A stretch of DNA of 64,000 bases. It comes from Bacteroidales bacterium. Its GTDB lineage: Bacteria > Bacteroidota > Bacteroidia > Bacteroidales > P3. The stretch covers positions 12,427 through 76,426 of the forward strand of contig JAEDJL010000003.1 in assembly GCA_016296345.1 (NCBI GenBank). Reading direction: 5' to 3'. Shown here piece after piece: positions 44,298-53,795 of the stretch. The position numbers were made by a program, and so were the translations under genes. The notes beneath the pieces were generated by a model. The model worked only from the letters and a program-made list of their open reading frames with translations, was not told the origin of the DNA and searched no databases. Each line of letters begins with the position of its first letter. The first letter of the stretch is position 1.

Positions 44298-44380
44298 ACT
44301 CCGCAATCAAGCCGAAAAAAAAGACAAGCTGGACGCTACATATCAAATTCGGCAACTTAAACAACTCGAAACACACGACA

Positions 44381-45838
44381 ATGAGGAGCATTGAAAAAAA
44401 TCAAATACTGACAGGATTGAAGGTAATCGGGCTTCTGTTGATGATAGAAGCGGGATTTATGTTTGTTTCTCTCATTGCAGCACTTTGGTATGGGCAGGGC
44501 GATGCTCAAAGCATCTTTTTGTCGGTACTGATAACCCTTTCGACAGGAGCATTGCTTCGCTTTGCAATACGCCCGCAGAAGATTGACATCGACCGACGCC
44601 TCGGCATTTTGATAGTTGCCTCAATCTGGTTGATAATGACCCTTTTCGGCACACTGCCCTACCTGATTGGCGGATACTCAAAGGACTTTACCACCGCAGC
44701 TCTTGAAACCATGTCGGGATTTACCACAACCGGAGCGAGCAACCTTGACGACATAGAAGCCCTTCCGAAAGGCATACTGCTGTGGAGAAGTCTCACCCAC
44801 TGGATTGGAGGAGTGGGAATTGTGGTAATAGTCATTTCGTTCATTCCTTCGATTGGAGGCGGAGCTATGGCACTGTTTTCTGCCGAGAGTGCAGGACCGA
44901 GCAAAACAAAAATCTCGCCTCACATAGGAACAACAGGCAAAATAATCTGCGGAGTCTATTTTGTGCTGACCGCAATCTGCTGCATAGTATATATTTTGTG
45001 CGGAATGGACTTTTTTGACGCCATTAACCATGCTTTTTCTACCCTTGCCTCGGGCGGATATTCCACAAAAAACTCCTCTGCCGCCGCATTCTCGCCACTT
45101 TTGCAGTATATGATGATACTTTTCATGATTCCTGCCGGAACGAACTTCATCTTGATATACTATTGTATCAAAGGACAGTTCTCTCACCTGAGAAAGAGCG
45201 AAGAATTTAAGGTATATCTGCTGACGATACTCATTGCTGCCTTGATAATATTTGCATGGATTTTGCCACAAAGCCCGAGCGTGGAATATGCTTTCAGAAG
45301 TGCTTTGTTCCATACGGTAAGTTTCATATCCTCGACAGGATTTGTGTTGGACGATTACTCACTCTGGCCGCTGCCTGCGGTACTTATTTTGGTCTTTCTT
45401 ATGTTCTGTGGCTCTATGAGCGGCTCTACGTCGGGAGGACTTAAATTGGTGAGAATGATATTGCTGTTCAAAAATGCAAGAAGGATAATCAAGCGTGGTG
45501 TTCACTCTTCTGCATATCTGCCACTGAAAATGGACGGCAAGATTGTGCAGGACAATGTGATGAACAACGTAATGGTCATCTTCCTTATGTTCATTATCAC
45601 CCTCATTGTAACCATGTTTGCACTCGTTTTGAGCGGTTTTGGCATGGAAGAGGCGTTCAGCTCCGCCATAACCTGCGTTTCCAACATAGGACCAACCCTC
45701 GGCGAATACGGAGGCTTCGGTTCGTTTGCCAATGCACCTGTTGCATCAAAATGGATTTTGTTTGTGTCAATGTATTTGGGAAGATTGGAAATTGCAACCG
45801 TACTCGTACTCTTCTCTCCTTCGTTTTGGAGAAAATAA
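44381..45838 (+). CDS. trkH: TrkH-type potassium uptake protein
   Basis: 485 residues, four pore-loop repeats with the selectivity-filter glycines in TMSGFTTTGAS, TLASGGYST, FISSTGF and CVSNIGP. It is a K+ channel/transporter subunit in the inner membrane and normally works with TrkA, which is not in the window. It lies 83 bp after truB, and a terminator hairpin follows. Confidence 0.92.
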   Translation: MRSIEKNQILTGLKVIGLLLMIEAGFMFVSLIAALWYGQGDAQSIFLSVLITLSTGALLRFAIRPQKIDIDRRLGILIVASIWLIMTLFGTLPYLIGGYSKDFTTAALETMSGFTTTGASNLDDIEALPKGILLWRSLTHWIGGVGIVVIVISFIPSIGGGAMALFSAESAGPSKTKISPHIGTTGKIICGVYFVLTAICCIVYILCGMDFFDAINHAFSTLASGGYSTKNSSAAAFSPLLQYMMILFMIPAGTNFILIYYCIKGQFSHLRKSEEFKVYLLTILIAALIIFAWILPQSPSVEYAFRSALFHTVSFISSTGFVLDDYSLWPLPAVLILVFLMFCGSMSGSTSGGLKLVRMILLFKNARRIIKRGVHSSAYLPLKMDGKIVQDNVMNNVMVIFLMFIITLIVTMFALVLSGFGMEEAFSSAITCVSNIGPTLGEYGGFGSFANAPVASKWILFVSMYLGRLEIATVLVLFSPSFWRK

Positions 45839-45871
45839 ATCACCACAGCAAGACCCTGAACAACAAAAAAA

Positions 45872-45900
45872 GCTCTCGTCCATGGAGAAAAGACGAGAGC
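45872..45900 (+). terminator. Terminator-like hairpin after trkH
   Basis: GCTCTCGTC pairs with GACGAGAGC around an 11-nt loop. The T-run after it is broken (AAAAGGTTTAATTT). The rest of the 284-bp gap to 46122 shows no gene, only the AraC-type promoter at its end. Confidence 0.6.
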
Positions 45901-46110
45901 AAAAGGTTTAATTTAGTTTTATAGCAACATCGTAGTGTGCAAATCAATCTACAGACCGAAAGAACTCCCGGCTCTTTCTATATCTACCTTCGATTGCAAA
46001 GGTATCACCTTTTGGCAAACAAGATGTTGCAATGCTTCAAAACAAAATGTCAAATCTTCAAAAACATTATAAGTGTTTATAAGTTAGCAAGCTATATTCC
46101 GAACTTTTTG

Positions 46111-46118
46111 TAAATTTG
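46111..46118 (+). promoter_or_regulatory. Promoter -7 element giving a leaderless regulator transcript
   Basis: TAAATTTG ends 4 bp before ATG 46123. Confidence 0.6.
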
Positions 46119-46122
46119 CAAA

Positions 46123-47250
46123 ATGATACAAACAGATTTTTACGTTTTGACACTTTGTTTCCTTTCCGGAACTACGGCATGTTTGATGTTGCTATGCCAT
46201 TTCATGCTCAAAAGAAAAGGATACAAGTATCGGTTTCAAAAGATACTCTCCGTGGTATTGTGTTGCCACGCTTTGGCATTTTTCAACAACTATTTTGTAA
46301 TGTTGTTCGGCAAATCAGAAAATGCAGACTTTATAAACACATTATTTCTCACCTACGACTTCTGCGTAAGCAGTCTGTGGATAGTTTTTATCATCGATTT
46401 GATCTCTCCAAAACTCTACAAGCTCAAACACCTTCTCACCATACCCGGCACATTTGTGCTTTCAATCATAATATATGCCATAACAGGCAGCGACTACATT
46501 TATTTCTTCGACTTGTCTCTCACCTGCCTCTTAGTAATCGTGTTCTATATCATCTTGGAAATAAGAGTGAAGCGATACACATCAACGCTGAAACAAAACA
46601 TCTCCGACCTTCAATACTTCGACCTGCAATGGGTTTGTGTGGTATTGAGGGTTCTGCTTGTCATGGCAAGCGTATGGATTGCCGAAAGCATAGTTCAAAA
46701 ATCGTGGTTCTCGACCGAACACAACTCAAACAACCTGATAATCGATATTCTCTGGTGTCTGATTGCCGGAATTGTCGCCCTGTATATCACAAAGAGTGCA
46801 ATGAACCAACAAATCTACACCATAAACAGCGAAAGCAAAGACACAAATAAAGCAAACGACAACCCTTCGCAAGAAAAAGCATATTACGCAAAGGCAATCA
46901 AACAAAACATCGACGAGATTATCCTAAGCAAACAATACTACCTGAACAAAGACCTCTCACTCAACTCACTTGCCTCACTGCTCGGCACAAACAGACAATA
47001 CCTGTCGAGCTATATCAAGAACATCAAGCATTCCACGTTTTACGACTATGTGAATGAGTTTCGTCTTTCGTCAGTTCTCGAAAAACTGAACGCAACCGAC
47101 AACTTGAAACAAGTCGATTGGGAAGAGATTATCGGCTCTTGCGGCTTCAACTCCTACTCCACATTTTTGAGAGTATTCAAAAAACGCTTCAAGATGTTGC
47201 CTTCAAAATACGTCAAAGAGCTGCAAAAGAGCAAATCTCCCGACAAATAA
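46123..47250 (+). CDS. Membrane-anchored AraC-type transcription regulator
   Basis: 375 residues. The N-terminal half has about seven hydrophobic segments (FLSGTTACLMLLCHFML, ILSVVLCCHALAFF, FVLSIIIYAITG, LLVIVFYIILEI, AGIVALYITKSA and others); the C-terminal half is an AraC DNA-binding domain (HTH_18) with LSLNSLASLLGTNRQYLSSYIK and the second helix-turn-helix GFNSYSTFLRVFKKRF. Such regulators sense a signal at the membrane. It is the gene closest to the surface-protein cassette and may control it, but no evidence shows this. Its start is 4 bp from the -7 element. Confidence 0.85.
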   Translation: MIQTDFYVLTLCFLSGTTACLMLLCHFMLKRKGYKYRFQKILSVVLCCHALAFFNNYFVMLFGKSENADFINTLFLTYDFCVSSLWIVFIIDLISPKLYKLKHLLTIPGTFVLSIIIYAITGSDYIYFFDLSLTCLLVIVFYIILEIRVKRYTSTLKQNISDLQYFDLQWVCVVLRVLLVMASVWIAESIVQKSWFSTEHNSNNLIIDILWCLIAGIVALYITKSAMNQQIYTINSESKDTNKANDNPSQEKAYYAKAIKQNIDEIILSKQYYLNKDLSLNSLASLLGTNRQYLSSYIKNIKHSTFYDYVNEFRLSSVLEKLNATDNLKQVDWEEIIGSCGFNSYSTFLRVFKKRFKMLPSKYVKELQKSKSPDK

Positions 47251-47316
47251 CCACCCAAGTTACATTCCTCTACCCTTTCATGACGATATAATGACGTGAT
47301 TTGCAATTACGCTTTG

Positions 47317-47565
47317 TATCTTTTTACGCTTTTGCCCCTGCAGGGCGTTGCTAATCCTCCATTTTCTTCGGGAAACGTATTGGCATTATCTCTCATACCA
47401 TATTTTCGGGCGGTATTGGCATTGTTTTATTTCTATACATCTTCGGGCTGAAAGTCCGAAAAGCACACAGCTCGGGGCAGAGCGAAAGCGTCGCCCCGAG
47501 TTAATAATACCTTACAATAATCGCCATGTAGGGTCAAAAGCGTTCTTATACTACCACATATAAGA
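47317..47565. repeat. GC-rich dispersed repeat, copy A
   Basis: It begins TATCTTTTTACGCTTTTGCC with a CCCTGCAGGG palindrome, continues through TTGGCATTATCTCTCATACC and ends in a strong hairpin CTCGGGGC/GCCCCGAG (about 47471-47500). Copies B (53842-54115) and C (56270-56560) share these blocks. It produces a spurious short reading frame (RAESPKSTQLGAERKRR). Confidence 0.85.
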
Positions 47566-47619
47566 GGCAGTTTTGCGTAAATCACCAAAAAAAAATTGCA
47601 CGATTAAAGCGAAATTTTA

Positions 47620-47627
47620 TATCTTTG
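47620..47627 (+). promoter_or_regulatory. Promoter of the surface-protein cassette, copy A
   Basis: TATCTTTG with TTGCACGATTAAAGCG about 20 bp upstream. Identical in copy C-linked leader at 56648-56655. Confidence 0.75.
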
Positions 47628-47633
47628 CAAGCT

Positions 47634-48019
47634 GAAAACCAACAAAAAGAAAGGAGACAAAAGAAACAGAAAGTAAAAGACATTAGAATTAGTACATTTT
47701 ATTAGACATATAAAAGCGTTTTTGCTTATACTCGTAGATGTGAAACTTGGAACATTTCATAAAATCAACTGGTAGTTAAGCCAAGAACGCTCGCGATTAT
47801 TATCGTGGGCTTTTCTTGTTCAGTTGATTAGGTAGTTCCAAGACCTCACATTACAATAAGAAATCAAGTCCCACGACTTTTTTATGTCCGTACGTCAAGA
47901 AAAAGCAAAGCAAAGCAAAGCAAAGCAAAGTAAACAAACAAATCAAAGAAAAAAATCGCCTTGGGGACTTGGGCGGAGTAAAAAAAACAGATTTTAGAAA
48001 CAATTAAAAATTTATCGAA
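47634..48019 (+). ncRNA. Structured leader RNA, copy A (candidate cis-regulatory RNA)
   Basis: A leader of about 386 nt between the promoter and the beta-helix gene. Core helices: CTTGGAAC (47746-47753)/GTTCCAAG (47835-47842); AATCAACTG (47763-47771)/CAGTTGATT (47821-47829); CAAGAA (47782-47787)/TTCTTG (47813-47818); GCTCGCGAT (47789-47797)/ATCGTGGGC (47802-47810). Downstream CCCACGA (47870-47876) could instead pair with CGTGGG of the last stem, and AAGTCCC (47866-47872) with GGGACTT (47964-47970) near the gene. The second copy (56656-56983) keeps every helix, with different bases in two of them. No known riboswitch is recognised. Confidence 0.7.
47902..47930 (+). repeat. AAAGC pentanucleotide tandem repeat in leader A
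   Basis: About six copies of AAAGC in a row in the 5' untranslated region. The tract is absent from the second leader, so it is a recent expansion in an otherwise conserved RNA. Confidence 0.85.
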
Positions 48020-48985
48020 ATGAAAAGGACATTTTTATTGATTTGCACCATACTATGTGCAAACGTGCTTATGGCACAAGAACAGTTAGCAGTATTGAGA
48101 CATAACGACTCTACAAGCGTCTTTTATGGGCAATCTGCATTCGTACAAGCCTACACAGCCGCAACACACGGCGACATCATCACCCTATCAGACGGAATAT
48201 TCACCGCACCAGGCAGTGTACGAAAAGGAATCACCGTCAGAGGAAACGGAGCCGTTGCAGATACTGCACGAAGAAGCACAGGAACTTATTTTATGGAAAA
48301 TTTTCAAGTTGCTCAATTGGGAGATTCATTACAATTCTCAGCAGAAGGAATTTATTTTAATTATTTTAATTCACACCAATCCTACGACATAAAACTTACA
48401 AGGTGTTATATGAAGTATTTTTCTCAAAATGGTGGTGTGCAAGCAACTAATTGTATAATAAAAGGTACTGCAGACGGTACTTCATCTCAAAATAATACAT
48501 ATACTAACTGTGTTATAAATAATAATGGTACTAATTATTATATTCCTAATTTCGTAATTTGTAATCATTGTATAATATCAGGAAATGATTCTTATAGTTA
48601 TTCTTCTTATCAATTTAACAATTGTGTGGTAAGAAAAAGCGGTGGTAATGATACTATCCTTAATGGTGCTGTAAATTATAGCGTTCTTATTGGTTTTACT
48701 GGTACTAATAGTCCTACTTCTTCTGGGAATGTTGCGATGAGTCTTAGTGATGTGTTTGAAAATTGGAATGGAAATAGTCTTCCTACTGATTTAGAGACAT
48801 ACGTTTTGAAGTCTTCTGTTTCTGATAGCATTCAAAGTTTGGACGGAAGTGAGGTTGGAATTTTTGGGGGCTTTATGCCTTTTGATTGGAGACCGTCTTA
48901 TAGTATTATTAAGAGGTTTAATGTTGCTAATCGTACTACTGCGGACGGAAAGTTGAGTGTGGACATTGAGGTAATAAGTGAATAA
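48020..48985 (+). CDS. Exported parallel beta-helix protein
   Basis: 321 residues. The signal MKRTFLLICTILCANVLMAQ is followed by an N-terminal beta-strand ladder of the pectin-lyase type (GDIITLSDGIFTAPGSVRKG, then repeated TNCIIKG/TNCVINN/NHCIISG/NNCVVRK rungs about 150-215). It ends TTADGKLSVDIEVISE, a tail seen on related surface proteins, but no classic sorting domain is visible. Codon use turns AT-rich from about 48350. The next gene begins 12 bp downstream. An extracellular fibre or adhesin role is inferred. Confidence 0.75.
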   Translation: MKRTFLLICTILCANVLMAQEQLAVLRHNDSTSVFYGQSAFVQAYTAATHGDIITLSDGIFTAPGSVRKGITVRGNGAVADTARRSTGTYFMENFQVAQLGDSLQFSAEGIYFNYFNSHQSYDIKLTRCYMKYFSQNGGVQATNCIIKGTADGTSSQNNTYTNCVINNNGTNYYIPNFVICNHCIISGNDSYSYSSYQFNNCVVRKSGGNDTILNGAVNYSVLIGFTGTNSPTSSGNVAMSLSDVFENWNGNSLPTDLETYVLKSSVSDSIQSLDGSEVGIFGGFMPFDWRPSYSIIKRFNVANRTTADGKLSVDIEVISE

Positions 48986-48996
48986 ATCTTACAGCA

Positions 48997-51900
48997 ATGA
49001 GACGTTGCTTTTTAATTTTACTTTGTCTGCTTTTGTCTGTGGGTTTGCAGGCTCAAAACAGCTTTCTTTTGCAATATTGGTTAGACAGAGACTACTCCGA
49101 TAGGCAAAGCATAGCATTTGAGGGCAATGGCTTGCAGGCAGAGTTGGATTTTGCAGACTTAAACGAAGGACTTCACTCCTTAGACTTGCAGGTGCAAGAC
49201 ACAGGCGGTTGGTCTTCGCCCGCTTCTTTCACTTTTTTGAAGCTTAGCACAGCTTTGCAAGATGGAGAAGTGGCGAATGCTACCTATAAGTATTGGGTAG
49301 ATAGAGACAGCACCGATTTTGTTTCGGGTTCTCTAAGCAATGGAACAATTTTGCTCGACCTTGCCGATTTGGAAACAGGTTTGCATAGACTTAATGTGTT
49401 GGTTGAGCAAGCGGGAAGCCCTTCTTACGTTAATTGTTTCTCTTTTTTGAAAATCAACGACACGCTTTCTTCCTCCGGAGCGGGAGATTTGACTTATAAG
49501 TGTTGGTTTGATAATAATTTCGATTCTTTACAAAGTGGAAGTGTGGGAAATGGTGTTGTGCTGTTGGAGACTGCTTGGCTCGAAACAGGCATTCATACGG
49601 TGAATGTGATTGTTGAGCGTGGGGGAGTTGCTTCTTACATCAATAGTTATTCGTTTTTGAAACTCGATGAGTTGTTTTCGCAAGACGATATTACTTCGGC
49701 TACTTTTAAATATTGGTTTGACGGAGATATTGCTTCGGCTCAGAGTGGCAATGTTGCTGATGGGAATGTGCTTTTGGAGACTGCCGGGCTTGAAGCGGGC
49801 ATTCATACGGTGAATGTGATTATTGAGTGTGGCGGAGTTACTTCTTACGTTAATAATTATTCGTTTTTGAAACTCAATGAGTTGTTTTCGCAAGACGGTA
49901 TTGCTTTGGCAACTTATAAGTATTGGTTTGATGGTGATTTTGCTTCGGCTCAAAGTGGCAATGTTGCTGATGGGAATGTGCTTTTGGAGACTGCTGGGCT
50001 TGAAAGCGGGTTGCACACTATTGATGTGATTGTGGAAGTAAACGGTGTTCACTCTTTTGTTTCTTCTTATATGTTCTATAAGTTGGAAGATGTGCTTGCG
50101 GAAGGTGCAAACGGTGGGGCGTTGTCTTATAGTTATTGGTTCGATGAGGATTTTGCCGATAGAAGAACAGGTACTTTAAGCAATGGAAATCTTATTCTTG
50201 AAACCGATTCTTTGCCTGCGGGTATTCATTATGTCAATATTCAGGTGAACAACTCTACTCCTTCGGCTTTGTCAAGGCATATCTTCTTTAAGGAGCCTTT
50301 GGGTGGTTTGGGTGTTTGCAAGTATGAGTATTGGTTGAATGATGACTTTTCTTCTCGCACTGCGGTAACGGTTAATCCTCCTTCTGCGGACTATGAACTT
50401 GTTTCTCTTATGCCTATGGATACGGTGGCGTTCAATCCGATGTCGATGTACTTCGAACCGAACGAGGGAAGCCCTATTGTGTATGCTCAAAACAAGATTC
50501 ACTTCCGTTTTTGGAACAATTTGGATTTCTTTTCCGACACTGTGAAGACGTATGTGGATATGATGGTTTCGCGTTTTGTGATTGCTGATACTATTGAGCG
50601 GAACACTACCGAACTAATCGCTACTCCTTCGGGCGAAGATATTCATTGGTTTATGTTACATTCAGAGATTGGGGATTCTATTGCGTTTAAGGCAGACAAA
50701 GGTTGTGCTTTGCAGTTGTTTAATCCTGCGGGCGAGAGGGTTATGTCGTCTTCCGGTATTGATGTTTTGGATTGGAATAGTCTTACTTCTATGGAAAGCG
50801 GTTGGTATCACTTGGCTGTGTCTAATGGTTCGACAAATAATCCTAATTTAAACGTGTCTTATTTCCGTTTAGGCAAGTTTGATGTTGTGGATTATGACGT
50901 TGATAGAGTCGGAAACGGTGGTTACACAAATATAAACTATGTTGGAAATGGTTTTGATAGCCTTAACACTGTGATGTACATAAATGCGTTGAACGATACT
51001 ATCACTCACGTTCAAATAGGACACGAAACAAATAATCATACGAGTGTTTTGTTTAATTTCAGCGGAGCAGACACAGGAGTTTATCGTGCTGTATTTGTGT
51101 TTAACGACTATGTACTGACAATAGACAGTGCTTTAACAATCGAAACTGCAAGAGATATTATCTTGACTTCAAATGTAAGTTTCCCGGAAAGCTTTTTGAG
51201 AGGTTCAAAAGTAAAATACACTGTCACTATAACTAATACAGGAAATATGACAGCAAGTAATGTTCCTTTCTATACTTATATAGGGACGCCAGGTCGTATA
51301 GATACTATAATGATGAGTGGAAATGTTTCCTTTATTCGTTATGGTGGATTGGATTTACCAAAAATTGATGAGGATGTTTATTATGGAGATTTGCCTGAAA
51401 ACGAAGGAAATGAAATAAGAAATTGGGCAAATAATTGGGATGAAGAACATGGAGATTTAGCACATTTCTTCCTTTCTGAAACTAACGATGAAGAAACCGG
51501 AGAAGAAGTAACAGTAAGAAGTAATTATCATTATATTACTCTTGCTCCTTACGAAACAAGAACTCTTGAATTGGAAATAGAATCAAATGAAGAAGTAGAA
51601 GTGTGGATTACTATCCCTGATACTATTCCTCCTATTTATATTCCAAATCCAAATGAGCCAGAACCTGACCCAAGTAATCCTAATCTTTCATGGAGAGACC
51701 AATTTTGTTGTGTAAAAGATAAAGTTGATTGTATTATAGATGCTGTAAGTACTGGTTTTGATTTAGCAAGTACACTCAGTGGAGTATTTGCTCCTGGCAC
51801 ACCTGTTGCAACAATAACTTCTGTTGCAAATTGTATTTTTTCTATGTTCAATTTTGCGTATTCAAATATTGGGGCAAGATTATGTCCAAATCAAGTAAAT

Positions 51901-53763
51901 GATTTGATAACGGAAGGACTTAATACAGTAAAAGCTCCTTTATCTCTTGCGAGTATGGGAGTAGGTTGCTTTTCTGCTATGAAGAATGCTTTGGGTATTA
52001 ATTTTATTGCAGGTGGTGGAACAAGAGCCTTAGAACAAATAACCTGTTTATTAAGTGGAGCAAATATTGCAACCACTTCATTTTCTTGTACAGAATCTTT
52101 TGGAAGAAAGAATTCTGATTGTTTACCACAACCACGTAAAGGTGGAAAGTCTAACCCTGTTTATTCTTTTGACCCTAATGAAATCTACGGTTACATTGCT
52201 GAATCGGGCAGTTTGGCTGTGGGTAGTGAGGTTGAAGAATTATTCTATACTATTCAGTTTGAAAACGACACTGTTTTTGCTTCTTCAAATGCAAGTAATG
52301 TTTACTTGACTGATAGTTTGGATAGCGATTTGTTTGATTTGTCTTCTTTCAAATCCAGAAAAGTAATAATTGGTAGCAAGGAAATAACTTTGAATGGAGA
52401 GAAAGAATTTACAAGAACAATGGATATGCGTCCTGACATTAATTGTTTGGCTCAAATTAGTTTGAGTTTTGATTCTGTAAATGGCGTTGCTTCTTGGGCA
52501 TTCTCTACTCTCGATCCTATTACCTTGGAGGAAATAAACATTCCAAGCAGAGGTTTCTTGCCGGTTAATTACTATGGTGAGGGAATAGGTGAAGTGATGT
52601 TTACTATCAATAGGAAGACTAATCTTGCGGATAGTACTTTGATTCCAAATTATGCTACTATTATTTTTGACAATAACGAGGGTATAAATACTTCTCTTTG
52701 GCAAAATGTTGTTGATGTTACTCCTCCACAAAGTAGTGTAAGCAATATTGCAATTACTGATACTATGGCAACACTAACTGTAACTGCAAGCGATAATATT
52801 TCGGGAGTGTGGAAGTATAATGTGTTTGCTCAATATGGTACTACTGCCGAATGGGAAAGTATTGCAGAAAACATTCCTATTGACAGCATGGTTTCAGTCA
52901 GGGTTTATGATGGATTGAATACAGGTTTCGTTTCTATCGCTATTGACTCTGCAGGAAACATGGAAAACAAGCCAATGTTGAGAGATAACGACATATTTGC
53001 TTTGCATGTTTATACTGAAACAAATCCTGAGCGAGGTTATGTTAGCGGTTTGGGTAGTTATGATAGTTTGAGTGTTGTTGAAATCACAGCAGTACCGAAT
53101 AGTTGTTATAGTTTTGTAAGTTGGAATGACGGAAATACCAACAATCCGAGAACATTTACCCTTACAAAAGATACTTGCCTTACTGCTATATTTGAAAGCA
53201 TCGACTTCTCAAACAGCATTACTGCTGCAATTTGCGAGGGAAGCACCTACACCGAGAACGGCTTCAATGTAAGCGAGGCAGGAGTTTACACTCAGAACTT
53301 GCAAACCGCAAATGGTTGTGATAGCACGGTAACTTTGACCTTGACCGTAAACCCTGTTTATAATATCACTATTGATGCGACAATCAATCAAGGTGATGTA
53401 TATCAGGAAAACGGATTTGACGTGAGCGAGGCAGGTGTTTACACTCAGAACTTGCAAAGCGTAAATGGTTGCGACAGTGTGATAGTGTTGAACTTGACCG
53501 TGAACTCATCGCTTGGCGATGTGGTTGCAAACTCGATTGAAGTCGCTTTGTATCCTAACCCTGCAGAGGACTATACCGTTTTGAAAGTGCAAGGCTTGAA
53601 GGAGCAAACCAAAGTAGCTTTGTTTGACATAAGAGGTCGCAAACTAAGAGAGTTTGACCTTGCTGTAGGAACGGAGAGCATAAGGCTTGACCTTCGAGAC
53701 CTGCCAAGCGGAGTTTATACTCTCATGATTGGAAACACCACAAAGAAACTCATTGTCGAATAA
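48997..53763 (+). CDS. 1588-residue repeat adhesin with T9SS sorting domain
   Basis: Signal MRRCFLILLCLLLSVGLQAQ; seven repeats of about 70 residues (YWFDGDFASAQSGN...LLETAGLESGLHT...FLKL) to about residue 460; mixed beta region; a Cys-rich hydrophobic segment (about 899-1045, FCCVKDKVDCIIDAVST onward); a SFDPNEIYGYI...YTIQFEND domain as in large T9SS proteins (about 1059-1248); an Ig-like and an InlB-like repeat (about 1248-1400); two ENGFNVSEAGVYTQNLQ repeats; and a T9SS type A sorting domain (VALYPNPAEDYTVLKVQG to the end). It is predicted to be exported to the surface. Codon use is AT-rich in places. Confidence 0.85.
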   Translation: MRRCFLILLCLLLSVGLQAQNSFLLQYWLDRDYSDRQSIAFEGNGLQAELDFADLNEGLHSLDLQVQDTGGWSSPASFTFLKLSTALQDGEVANATYKYWVDRDSTDFVSGSLSNGTILLDLADLETGLHRLNVLVEQAGSPSYVNCFSFLKINDTLSSSGAGDLTYKCWFDNNFDSLQSGSVGNGVVLLETAWLETGIHTVNVIVERGGVASYINSYSFLKLDELFSQDDITSATFKYWFDGDIASAQSGNVADGNVLLETAGLEAGIHTVNVIIECGGVTSYVNNYSFLKLNELFSQDGIALATYKYWFDGDFASAQSGNVADGNVLLETAGLESGLHTIDVIVEVNGVHSFVSSYMFYKLEDVLAEGANGGALSYSYWFDEDFADRRTGTLSNGNLILETDSLPAGIHYVNIQVNNSTPSALSRHIFFKEPLGGLGVCKYEYWLNDDFSSRTAVTVNPPSADYELVSLMPMDTVAFNPMSMYFEPNEGSPIVYAQNKIHFRFWNNLDFFSDTVKTYVDMMVSRFVIADTIERNTTELIATPSGEDIHWFMLHSEIGDSIAFKADKGCALQLFNPAGERVMSSSGIDVLDWNSLTSMESGWYHLAVSNGSTNNPNLNVSYFRLGKFDVVDYDVDRVGNGGYTNINYVGNGFDSLNTVMYINALNDTITHVQIGHETNNHTSVLFNFSGADTGVYRAVFVFNDYVLTIDSALTIETARDIILTSNVSFPESFLRGSKVKYTVTITNTGNMTASNVPFYTYIGTPGRIDTIMMSGNVSFIRYGGLDLPKIDEDVYYGDLPENEGNEIRNWANNWDEEHGDLAHFFLSETNDEETGEEVTVRSNYHYITLAPYETRTLELEIESNEEVEVWITIPDTIPPIYIPNPNEPEPDPSNPNLSWRDQFCCVKDKVDCIIDAVSTGFDLASTLSGVFAPGTPVATITSVANCIFSMFNFAYSNIGARLCPNQVNDLITEGLNTVKAPLSLASMGVGCFSAMKNALGINFIAGGGTRALEQITCLLSGANIATTSFSCTESFGRKNSDCLPQPRKGGKSNPVYSFDPNEIYGYIAESGSLAVGSEVEELFYTIQFENDTVFASSNASNVYLTDSLDSDLFDLSSFKSRKVIIGSKEITLNGEKEFTRTMDMRPDINCLAQISLSFDSVNGVASWAFSTLDPITLEEINIPSRGFLPVNYYGEGIGEVMFTINRKTNLADSTLIPNYATIIFDNNEGINTSLWQNVVDVTPPQSSVSNIAITDTMATLTVTASDNISGVWKYNVFAQYGTTAEWESIAENIPIDSMVSVRVYDGLNTGFVSIAIDSAGNMENKPMLRDNDIFALHVYTETNPERGYVSGLGSYDSLSVVEITAVPNSCYSFVSWNDGNTNNPRTFTLTKDTCLTAIFESIDFSNSITAAICEGSTYTENGFNVSEAGVYTQNLQTANGCDSTVTLTLTVNPVYNITIDATINQGDVYQENGFDVSEAGVYTQNLQSVNGCDSVIVLNLTVNSSLGDVVANSIEVALYPNPAEDYTVLKVQGLKEQTKVALFDIRGRKLREFDLAVGTESIRLDLRDLPSGVYTLMIGNTTKKLIVE
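49680..50040 (+). repeat. Near-identical tandem repeat units in the adhesin gene
   Basis: Two adjacent 210-bp units (about 49690-49900 and 49900-50110) are almost identical in DNA, e.g. both read CAATGTTGCTGATGGGAATG. The other five units have diverged. Recent duplication; likely variable in number. Confidence 0.8.
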
Positions 53764-53795
53764 CGACAAAAACTGATTAAACATTTTCTTTTGGG

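Noticed and set aside
47348..47563. Short proteins with RAESPKSTQLGAERK-type ends (also near 53882-54097)
   Set aside because: They are frames inside the GC-rich dispersed repeat and its hairpin, not genes.
49528..50052. 174-residue minus-strand frame in the adhesin gene
   Set aside because: It follows the repeat units of the adhesin on the opposite strand and has no promoter or conserved motif.
52740..53190. A separate adhesin gene or a recombination break within the 1588-residue protein
   Set aside because: Composition changes here, but the frame is continuous and the sorting domain is needed by the upstream part, so one gene is the simpler reading.
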